Made by a program: the position numbers and the translations under genes. 64,000 bases of DNA. Origin: Halorussus pelagicus (GTDB lineage Archaea; Halobacteriota; Halobacteria; Halobacteriales; Haladaptataceae). The notes beneath the pieces were generated by a model, which was given only the letters and a program-made list of their open reading frames with translations, was not told where the DNA came from and did not search any database. Each line of letters begins with the position of its first letter. The first letter of the stretch is position 1. Where the stretch lies: contig NZ_CP035119.1 of the NCBI RefSeq assembly GCF_004087835.1, forward strand, positions 1 through 64,000, given 5' to 3'. Positions 16,813 through 26,331 of the stretch are shown one piece after another.

Positions 16813-17610
16813 TCAGGAGGCCAACTTTTCTATCTCGCCTTTTACCTGCACGGCGTCGAAGTCGTGGTCGGGGCGGATATTCACGAAGTCCAGAAAGTCG
16901 CGGGCCGCGAGCAGTTCGTCGGGCGAGTAGTGGTCCGCGGCGGCCGCCACCGCGTCGCGCGCGCCGATTCGCGGTTCGAGCGCGGCGAGCGCGCACGCCA
17001 AATCGTACGACCGGGCCTCCTCGATGGCGTCCTCGCGGACCGTCGTCGCGTCGATGAAGTACACCTCGCCGTACTGGACGAGGACGTTCTCGCCGCGCAG
17101 GTCGCCGTGGGCCAGCCGATGGTCGTGCATCGCGGCCAGCGACTCGAAGACGTCGGGTGCGAGACGTTCGACTTCCTCGGTCGTCACCTCGTCAAACGTT
17201 CGGAATTCGGGCAGATACTCCATCACGAGGACCGCCATGTCCTCGACTTCGAACACCTCCAGCGGGACCGGCGCGTTCAGGCCGATATCGGCCATCCGTT
17301 CGGTCGCCGCGAGTTCCTGCTCGGCCATCTCGACCGGTCCGGCCGAATGCTCGAAAAAGCCCTCGGTGCCCGACGAAAAAGCCCCGAGGTTGCGCGCGCC
17401 GGTGAACAGCGCGTGGACCAGCGAGTTTTGGCGCGTGATTATCTTGACGAACCACTCGTCGTTGACCACGCAGGGCGTCGAGAGCCAGTTGTCGGCGTTC
17501 AGAAACTCGACTCGGAGTTCCGGCTGGTCGTAGCGCCGAGCCATCTCCTCGAAGACCGCTTGGAGTCGGTCCCACTCGATGGTGCCACGCACCAATCGCC
17601 GGATGCTCAT
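16813..17610 (-). CDS. RIO-like protein kinase
   Basis: 265 residues with a minimal kinase fold: LVMEYLPE hinge, catalytic loop HGDLRGENVLV (Asp and Asn present), and YFIDATTV as the metal-binding Asp in place of DFG. The N-terminal ATP-binding part includes WFVKIITRQN (probable Lys). It looks like an atypical RIO/lipopolysaccharide-kinase-type enzyme. Target unknown. Confidence 0.82.
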   Translation of the reverse strand: MSIRRLVRGTIEWDRLQAVFEEMARRYDQPELRVEFLNADNWLSTPCVVNDEWFVKIITRQNSLVHALFTGARNLGAFSSGTEGFFEHSAGPVEMAEQELAATERMADIGLNAPVPLEVFEVEDMAVLVMEYLPEFRTFDEVTTEEVERLAPDVFESLAAMHDHRLAHGDLRGENVLVQYGEVYFIDATTVREDAIEEARSYDLACALAALEPRIGARDAVAAAADHYSPDELLAARDFLDFVNIRPDHDFDAVQVKGEIEKLAS

Positions 17611-17699
17611 CGGGACCGACTAAGCGTCCGGCCTTCAAAAAGCCACTTGCCTCGTCGGATTTTCCGAGTCGTCACTTGCTCGGGCAATCGCCCGCCAGG

Positions 17700-19160
17700 T
17701 TAGAGCAGCGACGCGACGAACGACCCAAGATAGCCGACGCTACCGAGCGCGGTTACCACGAGCAGGGCCACCGCGAGCGCCGTCCGGCCGGACGACCACT
17801 CCTCGACGCCGACTCGCCGCCGGACCCGGCCCGGAACCGACGACCACCGCAGTTCGAGGACGCCCCAAACCGGGAGGACGGCCGCCAGCGCGAACGTCGC
17901 CAGCAGGTCGTAAAAGCCCATCCACCACGGGAAGAAGTAGCCCAAAAGCCCGTTCTGGACCTGAATGGGCACCGCGTCGCGGACCGACTCCTCGAAGCGC
18001 TCGGCGATTCCCGACGGCGGGTTGGCCCGCCTCGATTCGAGGTCGGCCGCGGCGGCGCTCTGACCGCCCGCGCTCTCGTCGCCCGTGCCGAGTCGTTCGG
18101 CCTCGTACGCCCGATCTACGGGCATCTCCCAGACGATTGCGCCGGTCTCGTTCACCTCGAACACCCGGTCGCCGATGGTGTCGGTGACGAGGGTGTTGCC
18201 GTTCGGGAGGCGGTCGGCGTCACGGGGCCACTGCATCTCGTCGTCGCTCCAGAGCCACGTCCGATTCCACGACCCGTCCTCGCGCTGGTACTCCACGAGG
18301 CGGTCGTTCTCGGAGTCGGCGACGACGACTGCGGGACCGCCCTGCGACTCGTCGAAGTAGTCGGGGTTGTGCTGTTCGCGGAGGACTTCGTAGTCGTCTT
18401 CGCTCCCGAGTGTCCAGTCGTCCACTATGCCTCGGTTCGGGTCCACGAACGCCACTTGGTCCTGATTGCGCAGGTCAACCATGACGCGACCGTCGTCGAG
18501 ATACTCCACGTCGTTGAGATGGGCCCAGTCTTCCTCGTAGTCCCCACCGCCGGTTATCGGCAAGTCGCTCTCGGCGGTCCACGTCCACTCCCGGATGCCC
18601 GAGGTGGTGTTCACGACGAAAACGGCCTCGTTGCCGATGTCGCCGACCAGAATGTGGCTGTCGTTGATAACGTCCACGTCGTGCCAGCGCCCGCCCGACA
18701 TCCGGTGGGCGTACAGTCGGGTTCGCTCGCCCGTGGTCAGGTTCAGGCGCTCGACCACGTTCCGGCGGCAGTCGCCGTGGTCGGCGAGGGGGCCGCCGTC
18801 ACAGACCGACTGGTTGACCCACTCGGTCGCCACGTACGAGACGGTGTGCGTGCCCTGTGGACTCGGGTCAACGTCCCAGTAGGTGCTGTAACGTTCGGTC
18901 TGGTGGAGGACGGTCCCGTTCGCGCGAACGGCGACGAGTTCGCCCGAGAGGTCGCGCATGTCGTCGTTTTGGACCGCGACGACGGTGACGCCGCCGCGCC
19001 GGTCGAGCAACTGTTCTTGGTCGGCGGGAGCGCGGTCCGCGGCGCGGTCGTACTGTTGGTTCGGTGACTGTCCGGCGATCACGAATCCGGCCGCGAGCGC
19101 GAGGACGAGACCGAGCGTGACGGCCGCAAAGACGGCTCTCAGCGGCGTCCGACGATTCAC
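17700..19160 (-). CDS. Arylsulfotransferase-like membrane protein
   Basis: 486 residues. An N-terminal helix (~9-30) is a signal anchor, followed by a beta-propeller domain (~45-350) of the ASST type with motifs HDVDVINDSHILVGD, WAHLNDVEYLDDG and RDADRLPNGNTLVTD, then two or more C-terminal membrane helices (~400-420, ~455-480). ASST enzymes transfer sulfate between phenols, or the propeller serves other roles; haloarchaeal versions are uncharacterised. The catalytic His of ASST cannot be assigned with certainty. Confidence 0.85.
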   Translation of the reverse strand: MNRRTPLRAVFAAVTLGLVLALAAGFVIAGQSPNQQYDRAADRAPADQEQLLDRRGGVTVVAVQNDDMRDLSGELVAVRANGTVLHQTERYSTYWDVDPSPQGTHTVSYVATEWVNQSVCDGGPLADHGDCRRNVVERLNLTTGERTRLYAHRMSGGRWHDVDVINDSHILVGDIGNEAVFVVNTTSGIREWTWTAESDLPITGGGDYEEDWAHLNDVEYLDDGRVMVDLRNQDQVAFVDPNRGIVDDWTLGSEDDYEVLREQHNPDYFDESQGGPAVVVADSENDRLVEYQREDGSWNRTWLWSDDEMQWPRDADRLPNGNTLVTDTIGDRVFEVNETGAIVWEMPVDRAYEAERLGTGDESAGGQSAAAADLESRRANPPSGIAERFEESVRDAVPIQVQNGLLGYFFPWWMGFYDLLATFALAAVLPVWGVLELRWSSVPGRVRRRVGVEEWSSGRTALAVALLVVTALGSVGYLGSFVASLL

Positions 19161-19280
19161 GACCGCGTGCTACGAGTGATTGGGATAACAACGTTTTGGC
19201 ACGGGTAAGACCGTGGGTCGCGGTACAGTTCTAGGCCAAATCCCAACAAGTAGACCGTCCGCGAGTCCGGTTGCGGAGAG

Positions 19281-19290
19281 TTTATACTAC
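19281..19290 (+). promoter_or_regulatory. TATA-like box of acyl-CoA dehydrogenase
   Basis: TTTATACTAC lies about 25 bases before the ATG at 19311, matching a leaderless haloarchaeal promoter. It supports that ATG over an in-frame TTG at 19305. Confidence 0.6.
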
Positions 19291-19310
19291 CGCTCGCGCA
19301 AAAATTGCGT

Positions 19311-20453
19311 ATGGATTTCAGCCTTCCCGACGAGCACCAGATGATTCGGGACGAGGTGCGTCGGTTCTGCGACGAAGAGATCGAACCCATCGCACAGGAG
19401 ATAGAGGACGAACACCGCTTCCCCGAGGAGATTTTCTCCCAACTCGCGGACCTCGACATGATGGGCGTGCCCGTCAGCGAGGAGTACGGCGGACTCGGCG
19501 GCGACCAACTCATGTACGCGCTCGTCACCGAGGAGTTAGGTCGCGTGTCCGGGTCGGTCGGTCTCTCGTACGCCGCGCACGTCTCGCTGGCCTCCAAGCC
19601 AATCGAACTGTTCGGCACCGACGAACAGAAAGAGCGCTGGCTCCGCCCGCTCGCGGAGGGCGAGTATCTCGGCTCGTGGGCGCTGACCGAACCCGGTAGC
19701 GGTTCGGACGCCAGCGATATGGATACGATGGCAGAGAAAGAAGGTGATGAATGGGTACTGAACGGCACCAAGCAGTTCATCACCAACGCTACCGTCGCCG
19801 GGTCGGTCCTCGTCAAGGCGGTAACGGACCCCGAGGCGGGCTACGACGGCATCTCGACGTTCATCGTGGACCCCGAGGAAGACGACGGCTTCGAGGTCAC
19901 GACCGTCTGGGACAAGATGGGCCTGAACGCCTCGCCGACCTGCGAAATCAAGCTTGACGACGTTCGCCTCCCCGAGGACCGACTGCTCGGTGAGGAAGGC
20001 GAGGGCTGGAACCAAACCAAGAAGACGCTCGACGGCGGTCGCATCTCCATCGCGGCGCTCTCGACCGGTCTCGCGCAGGGTGCCTTCGAGGCCGCCAAGG
20101 AGTACAGCACCGAGCGCGAGCAGTTCGGCCAACCCATCTCGAAGTTCGACGCCATCCGGAACAAGGTCGTCTCGATGGACCGGAAAGTCGAACGCGCCCG
20201 CCTGTTGACCCACAAGGCCGCGTGGAAGTACGACCAAGGCGAGTCGGTCTCCCACGAGAGCGCGCTCGCCAAACTCGACGCCAGCGAGGCCGCCCGCGAG
20301 GTCGCCGAGGAGGCGGTCCAGACACTCGGCGGCTACGGCTACACCGAGGACTTCGCGCCCCAGCGGTTCTTCCGCGACGCGAAACTGATGGAAATCGGCG
20401 AGGGAACGAGCGAGATTCAGCATCTCGTCATCGGGCGCGAACTCGGTCTCTGA
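19311..20453 (+). CDS. Acyl-CoA dehydrogenase
   Basis: 380 residues from ATG 19311 (MDFSLPDEHQMIRDEV). FAD acyl-CoA dehydrogenase pattern: ALTEPGSGSDASD, the flavin-contact segment and C-terminal EGTSEIQHLVIGREL. The catalytic Glu of short/medium-chain types is in the EGTSE motif. It makes trans-2-enoyl-CoA in beta-oxidation. A paralogue lies at 43581-44729. Confidence 0.95.
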   Translation: MDFSLPDEHQMIRDEVRRFCDEEIEPIAQEIEDEHRFPEEIFSQLADLDMMGVPVSEEYGGLGGDQLMYALVTEELGRVSGSVGLSYAAHVSLASKPIELFGTDEQKERWLRPLAEGEYLGSWALTEPGSGSDASDMDTMAEKEGDEWVLNGTKQFITNATVAGSVLVKAVTDPEAGYDGISTFIVDPEEDDGFEVTTVWDKMGLNASPTCEIKLDDVRLPEDRLLGEEGEGWNQTKKTLDGGRISIAALSTGLAQGAFEAAKEYSTEREQFGQPISKFDAIRNKVVSMDRKVERARLLTHKAAWKYDQGESVSHESALAKLDASEAAREVAEEAVQTLGGYGYTEDFAPQRFFRDAKLMEIGEGTSEIQHLVIGRELGL

Positions 20454-20585
20454 ATCGGCACAGATACGCGATTGGCACGTTTTCGAAGTAAGAGAACTGA
20501 AAACGTCGGCACCGATAGTCGAATCGGACGGCGACACCGCGGGCTACGCGACCGGAGAAACGGGAGAGAAACGGCGGCAGACAGG

Positions 20586-21173
20586 TTAGAGCTGGACTGC
20601 TTTCTGGTCGGTCAGCGTCTGGGGAACGCTGTGGTGGTACGTCACCGCGCCCGCGGAGGTGACGATTTTGATGGTGAACTCCTCGCTCTCTCTCAGTCCG
20701 TGGGACTCCTCGGTGATAGCCGCGGTATCCAGCGTCACCCGGAAGCGGTCGCCCTGATTGACCAGCACCGGCGCGGTGTCGTCGATGTCCTTGATCGTCG
20801 AGACGCTGAAGTTCGACTCGTCGGCGGTCTCGGCCATAGTCAGAATCTTCCCGTCGTCGGGACCGAGCCACTCGACCGTCGCCTTCGAGAGGTTCACGTC
20901 TCCCGACCCGGAACTCTTCATAACGGTCAGGTTCACGGTGTGGATAGACTCGTCGTTTGCCACGTCGCCGACCGTACTAACGACGGACACCCGGTTGGTC
21001 ACTTGGGCCGACGACTCCTGTCCGGTCTGCTCGGCTTTGGTCTGGAGAAAGCCTGCGGTGTTGATGAGTACGCCCGCTGCGATGGCGGCGACCAGCACCA
21101 TGGCGATGAACACGATGAGTGTTCCGATACCCACCTGTGCCCGGTCGGGCCGCCAGTTATCGGTGTCGAACAT
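20586..21173 (-). CDS. Archaellin (archaeal flagellin) family protein
   Basis: 195 residues from ATG 21173. The type-IV-pilin-like signal [19 protein letters not shown] has the preflagellin-peptidase cleavage context (A before QVGIG), followed by the hydrophobic helix [18 protein letters not shown] and the conserved [20 protein letters not shown] segment. The rest is beta-rich. No other arl genes are in the window, so this is a lone copy. Upstream DNA is AT-rich. Confidence 0.93.
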   Translation of the reverse strand: MFDTDNWRPDRAQVGIGTLIVFIAMVLVAAIAAGVLINTAGFLQTKAEQTGQESSAQVTNRVSVVSTVGDVANDESIHTVNLTVMKSSGSGDVNLSKATVEWLGPDDGKILTMAETADESNFSVSTIKDIDDTAPVLVNQGDRFRVTLDTAAITEESHGLRESEEFTIKIVTSAGAVTYHHSVPQTLTDQKAVQL

Positions 21174-21213
21174 GGTTCTCTTCTGACCAACTATTCTCAC
21201 ACCGAGGACATAA

Positions 21214-21272
21214 ATCCCCGATATCATTATCACGCGTGAAAATAGATGACAGGACAGAAGAAAATCGGGGAT
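21214..21272. promoter_or_regulatory. Inverted repeat in the archaellin promoter region
   Basis: ATCCCCGAT (21214-21222) pairs with ATCGGGGAT (21264-21272). The proximal arm adjoins a TATA-like ATTTATG (minus strand, ~21210-21216). It may be an operator site. Confidence 0.3.
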
Positions 21273-21373
21273 AGCGGCGATATACATTCGATTTTCCGAC
21301 GGGTTCGGAACGAGTCGTATAATATACGTTACCTTGAAAGAAAACGAACAGCGCCTATATACCTATCAGATTT

Positions 21374-22630
21374 TCAGGGCCAGTTACCGCTCTCTTCGTA
21401 GGCGTCCACGACGCGCTGGATGGCGACAACGTAGGCGGCGGTGCGCATGTTCGGCGCGCCGGTCTCCTCGTAGGTCTCGACCAGATTGTCGAAGGCGTCG
21501 GTGATAATGCGTTCGAGTTCCTCGTTGACGCGCTGTTCGGTCCAGTGGAACCGCTGGCGGTTCTGGACCCACTCGAAGTACGAGACGGTGACCCCACCCG
21601 CGTTGGCGAGGATGTCCGGGAAGACGTAGGTGTCCGAGCCGCGCAGAACGTCGTCGGCCTCGGGCGTGAGCGGGCCGTTGGCGGCTTCCACGACGACATC
21701 GGCCGAGACTTCCTCGGCGAGGTCGCCGTCGATTGCGTTTTCGAGCGCCGCGGGGACCAGCAGGTCCACGTCGAGCGTGAGCAGGTCCTCGTTGGAGAAC
21801 TCCTCGTCGGCCTCGGGATAGCCCGCGACGCTTCCGGTCTCGTTTTTGTGGCTCTTCACGTCCACCGGGTCGAAGCCGCCTTCGTTGCAGATAGCACCGC
21901 TGGAGTCCGAGACGGAGACGACGTTCGCGCCGAGTTCGTCGATGAGTTTCGCCGCGATCCACCCGGCGTTCCCGTAGCCCTGCACCGCGACGGATGCGCC
22001 CTCGATGTCCCGGTCGAGGTAGTCGAACGCCTCGCGGGCGGTGAGCATAGTCGAGCGACCCGTCGCCTCGACGCGGCCCGCGCTCCCGCCGCTGTTGGGG
22101 GACTTGCCCGTGATGACGCCGGGTGCGGTCGTGTTTTCCAGCGTCTCGTAGGTGTCTTTGATCCAGTTCATCTCGCGCTGGCCCGTGTTCACGTCGGGCG
22201 CGGGGATGTCCTTGTCCACGCCGATAAAGGGGCGCAGTTCCTTGGCGAACGACCGCGTGATGCGTTCGAGTTCGTCCTCGCTGTAGTCGTCGGGGTCGAT
22301 GATGATGCCGCCTTTCCCGCCGCCGTAGGGGATGTCCACGACGGCGCACTTGTAGACCATCCACCCCGAGAGCGCCTTGACCTCGTCGCGGCTGACCCCC
22401 GGATGGTAGCGAATGCCACCTTTGTAGGGACCGCGGTCGCCGTTGAACTCCGAACGGAACGCCTTGAACACCTCGACGGAGTCGTCGTCCATCTCGACCG
22501 AGAGGTTGGTCTCCAACACGCGCTCGGGGTGTTTGAGTCGGGTCAGCACGTCCTCGCCGACCTCCATGTACTCCGACGCGTCGTCGATCTGTTCCTGCAG
22601 ACTTTCGAAGGGATTTGCTTGCTCGGACAT
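21374..22630 (-). CDS. gdhB: Glutamate dehydrogenase
   Basis: 418 residues, cytosolic, interconverting glutamate and 2-oxoglutarate. GDH signatures: [11 protein letters not shown], the catalytic-lysine region [18 protein letters not shown], and the NAD(P) Rossmann GYGNAG. A divergent paralogue (22923-24224) starts 292 bases away. Cofactor preference cannot be decided by eye. Confidence 0.95.
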   Translation of the reverse strand: MSEQANPFESLQEQIDDASEYMEVGEDVLTRLKHPERVLETNLSVEMDDDSVEVFKAFRSEFNGDRGPYKGGIRYHPGVSRDEVKALSGWMVYKCAVVDIPYGGGKGGIIIDPDDYSEDELERITRSFAKELRPFIGVDKDIPAPDVNTGQREMNWIKDTYETLENTTAPGVITGKSPNSGGSAGRVEATGRSTMLTAREAFDYLDRDIEGASVAVQGYGNAGWIAAKLIDELGANVVSVSDSSGAICNEGGFDPVDVKSHKNETGSVAGYPEADEEFSNEDLLTLDVDLLVPAALENAIDGDLAEEVSADVVVEAANGPLTPEADDVLRGSDTYVFPDILANAGGVTVSYFEWVQNRQRFHWTEQRVNEELERIITDAFDNLVETYEETGAPNMRTAAYVVAIQRVVDAYEESGNWP

Positions 22631-22922
22631 GGGTGGTAATTTCTGCCGTCAAGTTACAACGTCTCCATAGCGACTCATACAGTTTCCGGAACGCGAACAA
22701 GTCCTCGGGGCGTATACAGGCGGTTTTTGACTAACCATCTCCAAATCTCGGAGTTGCAATAAGTGTGTGTATAAGGACCTAAGATAAAACTATAGCATTA
22801 ATATTTTGTACGTCTGCGGGAACCTACGCCTACGATGCGTCGCCGGGACGACTCGCGCCGGTGGGGGTCCGAAGAAGGCCGGTCACACCGCCGAGTCGTG
22901 CAGCCGACGTGACGAACAAATC
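22631..22922. promoter_or_regulatory. Divergent promoter region between two glutamate dehydrogenases
   Basis: 292 bases with AT-rich patches (AAGATAAAACTATAGCATTAATATT around 22780-22806, a likely TATA for the rightward gene, leaving a ~100-base leader). No gene. Shared regulation of both genes is possible. Confidence 0.45.
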
Positions 22923-24224
22923 ATGCCTGCAGAAACTGCCGAACAAACGGAGCAGAAAGGTACCGAGGAGACAACCGAAGAGCCGGAGACCGCGCTCGAA
23001 ACCGCGCGCCGCCAGCTCGACCACGCCGCGGCCCACCTCGACGTGGACGAGGGCGTCATCGAGCGACTCAAGCACCCGACGAAGGTCCACCGCGTCGCGG
23101 TTCCCCTGAAGCGCGAAGACGGAGAAGTCGAGGTGTTCACGGGGTATCGCGCTCAGCACGACGACGTGCGCGGTCCGTACAAGGGCGGTCTTCGCTTCCA
23201 CCCCCACGTCAGCGAGCAGGAGTGTGTCGGTCTCTCGATGTGGATGACGTGGAAGTGCGCCGTGATGGACCTGCCCTTCGGCGGCGGGAAGGGCGGCATC
23301 GTCGTGGACCCCAAGGACCTGACCGGCGACGAGAAGGAGCGACTGACGCGGCGCTTCGCCGAGGAACTGCGCAAGTTCGTCGGTCCGAAAAAAGACATCC
23401 CCGCGCCCGACATGGGCACCGACGCCCAGACGATGGCGTGGTTCATGGACGCCTACTCGATGCAAGAGGGCGAGACCATCCCCGGCGTCGTCACGGGCAA
23501 ACCGCCGGTCGTCGGCGGGAGCGAGGGGCGTCAGGAAGCGCCCGGTCGCTCGGTGGCGATCATCACGCGAGAGGCCGCCGACTACTACGACTACGACCTC
23601 GAAGACACCACCGTCGCGGTGCAGGGCTTCGGCGCGGTCGGCGCGAACGCCGCCCGACTGCTCGACGACTGGGGTGCGAACGTCGTCGCCGTCAGCGACG
23701 TGAACGGGGCCATCTACGACCCCGACGGTCTGGACACCCACGCAGTCCCCTCCCACGAGGAGGAACCCGAGGCCGTGATGACCCACGACGCGCCCGAGAA
23801 ACTCTCGAACGAGAAGATTCTGGAACTCGACGTGGACGTGCTGGTTCCGGCAGCCATCGGAAACGTCATCACCGCGGACAACGCCGACGACGTGCAGGCC
23901 GACATCGTGGTTGAGGGCGCGAACGGTCCCACGACCTTCGGCGCGGCCGAAATCCTCGAATCGAACGGCGTCGAGGTCATCCCGGACATCCTCGCCAACG
24001 CGGGCGGGGTCACCGTCTCGTACTTCGAGTGGTTGCAGGACATCAACCGCCGTCAGTGGTCGCTCGAACGCGTCAACGAGGAACTCGAATCCCACATGCT
24101 CTCGGCGTGGGACGACGTGCGGACCGAAGTTGAGGCCCGCGACGTGAGCTGGCGCGACGCCGCCTACATAGTCGCGCTCTCGCGCATCGCGGAAGCGAAG
24201 AGTACCCGCGGTCTCTGGCCCTGA
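22923..24224 (+). CDS. gdhA: Glutamate dehydrogenase, second paralogue
   Basis: 433 residues from ATG 22923 with an acidic N-terminal extension of ~30 residues rich in Glu/Thr. Core motifs: [39 protein letters not shown]. It is clearly related to the leftward gene but diverged, as expected for old paralogues with different cofactor or direction. A non-ATG start upstream is possible but not supported. Confidence 0.93.
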   Translation: MPAETAEQTEQKGTEETTEEPETALETARRQLDHAAAHLDVDEGVIERLKHPTKVHRVAVPLKREDGEVEVFTGYRAQHDDVRGPYKGGLRFHPHVSEQECVGLSMWMTWKCAVMDLPFGGGKGGIVVDPKDLTGDEKERLTRRFAEELRKFVGPKKDIPAPDMGTDAQTMAWFMDAYSMQEGETIPGVVTGKPPVVGGSEGRQEAPGRSVAIITREAADYYDYDLEDTTVAVQGFGAVGANAARLLDDWGANVVAVSDVNGAIYDPDGLDTHAVPSHEEEPEAVMTHDAPEKLSNEKILELDVDVLVPAAIGNVITADNADDVQADIVVEGANGPTTFGAAEILESNGVEVIPDILANAGGVTVSYFEWLQDINRRQWSLERVNEELESHMLSAWDDVRTEVEARDVSWRDAAYIVALSRIAEAKSTRGLWP

Positions 24225-24272
24225 ACGTCGGACGCTCCGCTCGCCGTTTCCGTTTCTACGCGCAGTTTTCGT

Positions 24273-25169
24273 CTACTTCTGGTCGGCCGCCTCGGCGTAC
24301 GCCAGCACGCGCTCGGCCTGTGTGACTAGCGGCGCGTCTACCATCTCGCCGTCCACCCGGAAGACGCCCCTGTCCTCGGCATCGGCCTCGCGCTTGGCCG
24401 CCAGCACGCGCTCGGCCCACTCGACGCGCTCGGGGTCGGGCGTGAACGCCTCGTTGACAGGCGCGACCTGCGCGGGGTGAATCGCCATCTTGCCGTCGTA
24501 GCCCAGTTCGATAGCAAACTCGGTCTCCGCGCGCAGGCCCTCGATGTCCTCGATGTCGGTGTACACTGTGTCGATAGCGTCCACATCGGCCGCGCTGGCC
24601 GCGAGGACGACGTGTTCGCGCGCGTGGAGGACTTCGGTTCCCTCGTCGGTCCGAGTCGCGCCGATGTCCGCCGCGAGGTCCTCCGCGCCGAAGACCAGCG
24701 CGTCTACCTCGGGCACCCCGGCAATGGACTCGGCCGACAGGATTCCGGCGGCGGTCTCGACGAGCGCGAGAATCGGGACCTCGGCGTCTCGCTCGTCCAG
24801 TAGGTCCGCCAGCGTCTCGGCGTCGTCGGCGCTCTCGACCTTCGGGAGCATGACGGAATCGAGCGTTTCCGCGGCGTTCGCGGCCGACGACTCATCGTCG
24901 GCCGCTCCATCTCTCGACCCGCCGAGGACGCCACGCAGGTCGTCGTCGGCCGCGATTCCGGTGGGATTGACCCGCACGCAGACCTCGCAGTCGGGGTCGA
25001 AATCGGGGTCCGAAAGCACCTCTCGGACGGCCTCGCGCGCCCCGGCCTTGCTGTCGGGAGCCACCGCGTCCTCCAAGTCGAACACGATAACGTCGGCCCC
25101 CGCGCTCGGCGCTTTGCGTAGCATCTCCGGTCGGTCGCCCGGCGTGAACATGACGCTTCGTCGTGGCAT
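24273..25169 (-). CDS. CitE-like CoA-ester lyase (HpcH/HpaI family)
   Basis: 298 residues from ATG 25169 (MPRRSVMFTPGDRPEML). TIM-barrel lyase with FDLEDAVAPDSK, the metal and CoA-binding VRVNP, PKVES, and VFGAEDLAADIG. Relatives cleave (beta-methyl)malyl-CoA or citramalyl-CoA. Nearby GDH and MaoC genes make a role in the haloarchaeal methylaspartate cycle or mesaconate use possible, but this is inference. Confidence 0.9.
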   Translation of the reverse strand: MPRRSVMFTPGDRPEMLRKAPSAGADVIVFDLEDAVAPDSKAGAREAVREVLSDPDFDPDCEVCVRVNPTGIAADDDLRGVLGGSRDGAADDESSAANAAETLDSVMLPKVESADDAETLADLLDERDAEVPILALVETAAGILSAESIAGVPEVDALVFGAEDLAADIGATRTDEGTEVLHAREHVVLAASAADVDAIDTVYTDIEDIEGLRAETEFAIELGYDGKMAIHPAQVAPVNEAFTPDPERVEWAERVLAAKREADAEDRGVFRVDGEMVDAPLVTQAERVLAYAEAADQK

Positions 25170-25251
25170 ACCCGGAGCAAGGGCGGCCCGGACTTTCAAC
25201 CCCGCGGAAACGCGCGCTGTGGGCGCGGAGTCCACCGCAGAGAGATTATTT

Positions 25252-25274
25252 CTATATAAAACTAGAAAAAAGAA
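25252..25274 (+). promoter_or_regulatory. Promoter of cysteine-tail protein 1
   Basis: AT-rich sequence with CTATATAAAACTAGAAAA; the CTAG is 48 bases before the ATG at 25310, close to the spacing (46 and 44) in the two related genes. Only one CTAG copy is present here. Confidence 0.4.
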
Positions 25275-25309
25275 CTTAGTAATAAAAATTCGCTATATAT
25301 GATGCAGTC

Positions 25310-25567
25310 ATGAAACGACGTACCATACTCCGTAACACCGCATCGACCGGCCTGCTGGCACTCGGCGCGACGAGCGTCGCCGCGGCCGCGAACGGCGAAG
25401 GAGACCTCGACCCCGAGGACCTTCCGGACGACCCGACGGTCTCCGTTCTCAACGAGGAGACCGGCGAGCGCGTCCAGAAACCCCTCTCCGAGACCGACCA
25501 AACGCTCTCGGACTGTTGTGTCGTGGAAGACGGATGCGCCTGCCCGTGTTACTGTTGTATCTGTTGA
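25310..25567 (+). CDS. Small Tat-exported protein with cysteine-rich C-terminus, type 1
   Basis: 85 residues. MKRRTILRNTASTGLLALGATSVAAAA is a twin-arginine-like signal. The middle is short and acidic (EDLPDDPTVSVLNEE). The last 18 residues carry eight Cys (CC, C, C, C, CC, C) and the final residue is Cys. The length and layout resemble exported small precursor proteins (halocins, metal-binding peptides), but I know no family for it. The middle differs from the two related genes at 26885 and 30977. Confidence 0.75.
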   Translation: MKRRTILRNTASTGLLALGATSVAAAANGEGDLDPEDLPDDPTVSVLNEETGERVQKPLSETDQTLSDCCVVEDGCACPCYCCIC

Positions 25568-25666
25568 GGTCGTTGCGCGAGTGCCGATTTTTTCTTTGCG
25601 CGCTCGGCGAGAACCGACCGAGAGAGCGTCAGCGAGACCCGTCAGAAAGCGAAAGCGCAGTGACGG

Positions 25667-25930
25667 TCCCCCGTAGTCGGCCACGTACGCCGTCGCGTCG
25701 GCGACGACGACCGGGACCACCACGGTGTCCGCCGCCCGGTACCACCACAGTACCGCTCCATCCTCCCTGTTTAGCACCCACACCTCCCCCGCGTCGGTCG
25801 CCGCGAGGAGGGCGTCGTCGGCGACCGTCGCGCCGTCGAACGCGCACACAGCCGTTTTCACAGGCGAGCGAGACCGTCCTCGCGGGAGCGGTCGCGGCCG
25901 GGCCATCGGCCCGGAACCGGAATCGCACCC
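25667..25930 (-). pseudogene. Decayed PQQ-type beta-propeller gene fragment
   Basis: One minus frame (25667-25858) encodes ~64 residues typical of PQQ/BamB-like repeats (DGATVADDALLAATDAGEVW, then VLNREDGAVLWWYRAADTV, YVADYGG). The preceding repeat (FRFRADGPAATAPA, SLACENGCV) continues in another frame at about 25850-25930, so at least one frameshift is present, and both ends are lost. This is the remnant of a secreted or membrane propeller protein. Confidence 0.6.
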
Positions 25931-25956
25931 GCGAGTCGTCCGGCGTCGTGCGTCGG

Positions 25957-26215
25957 TCAAGCGAATTCCTCACACGCTCGTTCGAGTCGGTCGATGTCGG
26001 ACGCCCGCGCGTTCGCTTGCTTGGCGACTCGCGCGCGTCCGACCCGCCGGGCGAGGGCGTCGTGCCCCGCGGCGTCCCTCGCGCCGCTTCGCGTCCGGCG
26101 GTCGAACCGACTCGGTTCCGTTCCCCTGTTCGCGGTCGTATCACTCGAACCGACTTGCGTCCTCGGACGTGGGTAGGTCTCGACTGTGACTGACTGCGAC
26201 TCGATTTAGTCGAGG
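25957..26215 (-). pseudogene. Remnant of another minus-strand gene
   Basis: Coding-like sequence without a start ends at the TGA 25957-25959 (RVAKQANARASDIDRLERAC). Only the last ~45 codons look real; the frame upstream turns Arg/Thr-rich and unconvincing. It lies just ahead of the PQQ remnant, so both may be debris of one old operon. Confidence 0.4.
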
Positions 26216-26331
26216 CTTGTCCTTTGTTATGGGCCGATTACCGACGCGTAAGCGGTGCCTGAAACCGTTGACAGGCGCTCGGTCGGCCCGAATCGGCGGG
26301 ATTTTTGCCGGTTCACGCCAACTGCTCGCAT

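Noticed and set aside
17676-19067. Long plus-strand ORF of 463 codons
   Set aside because: It is antisense to the arylsulfotransferase-like gene, with Arg/Val-rich product and no family pattern; typical GC-rich shadow frame.
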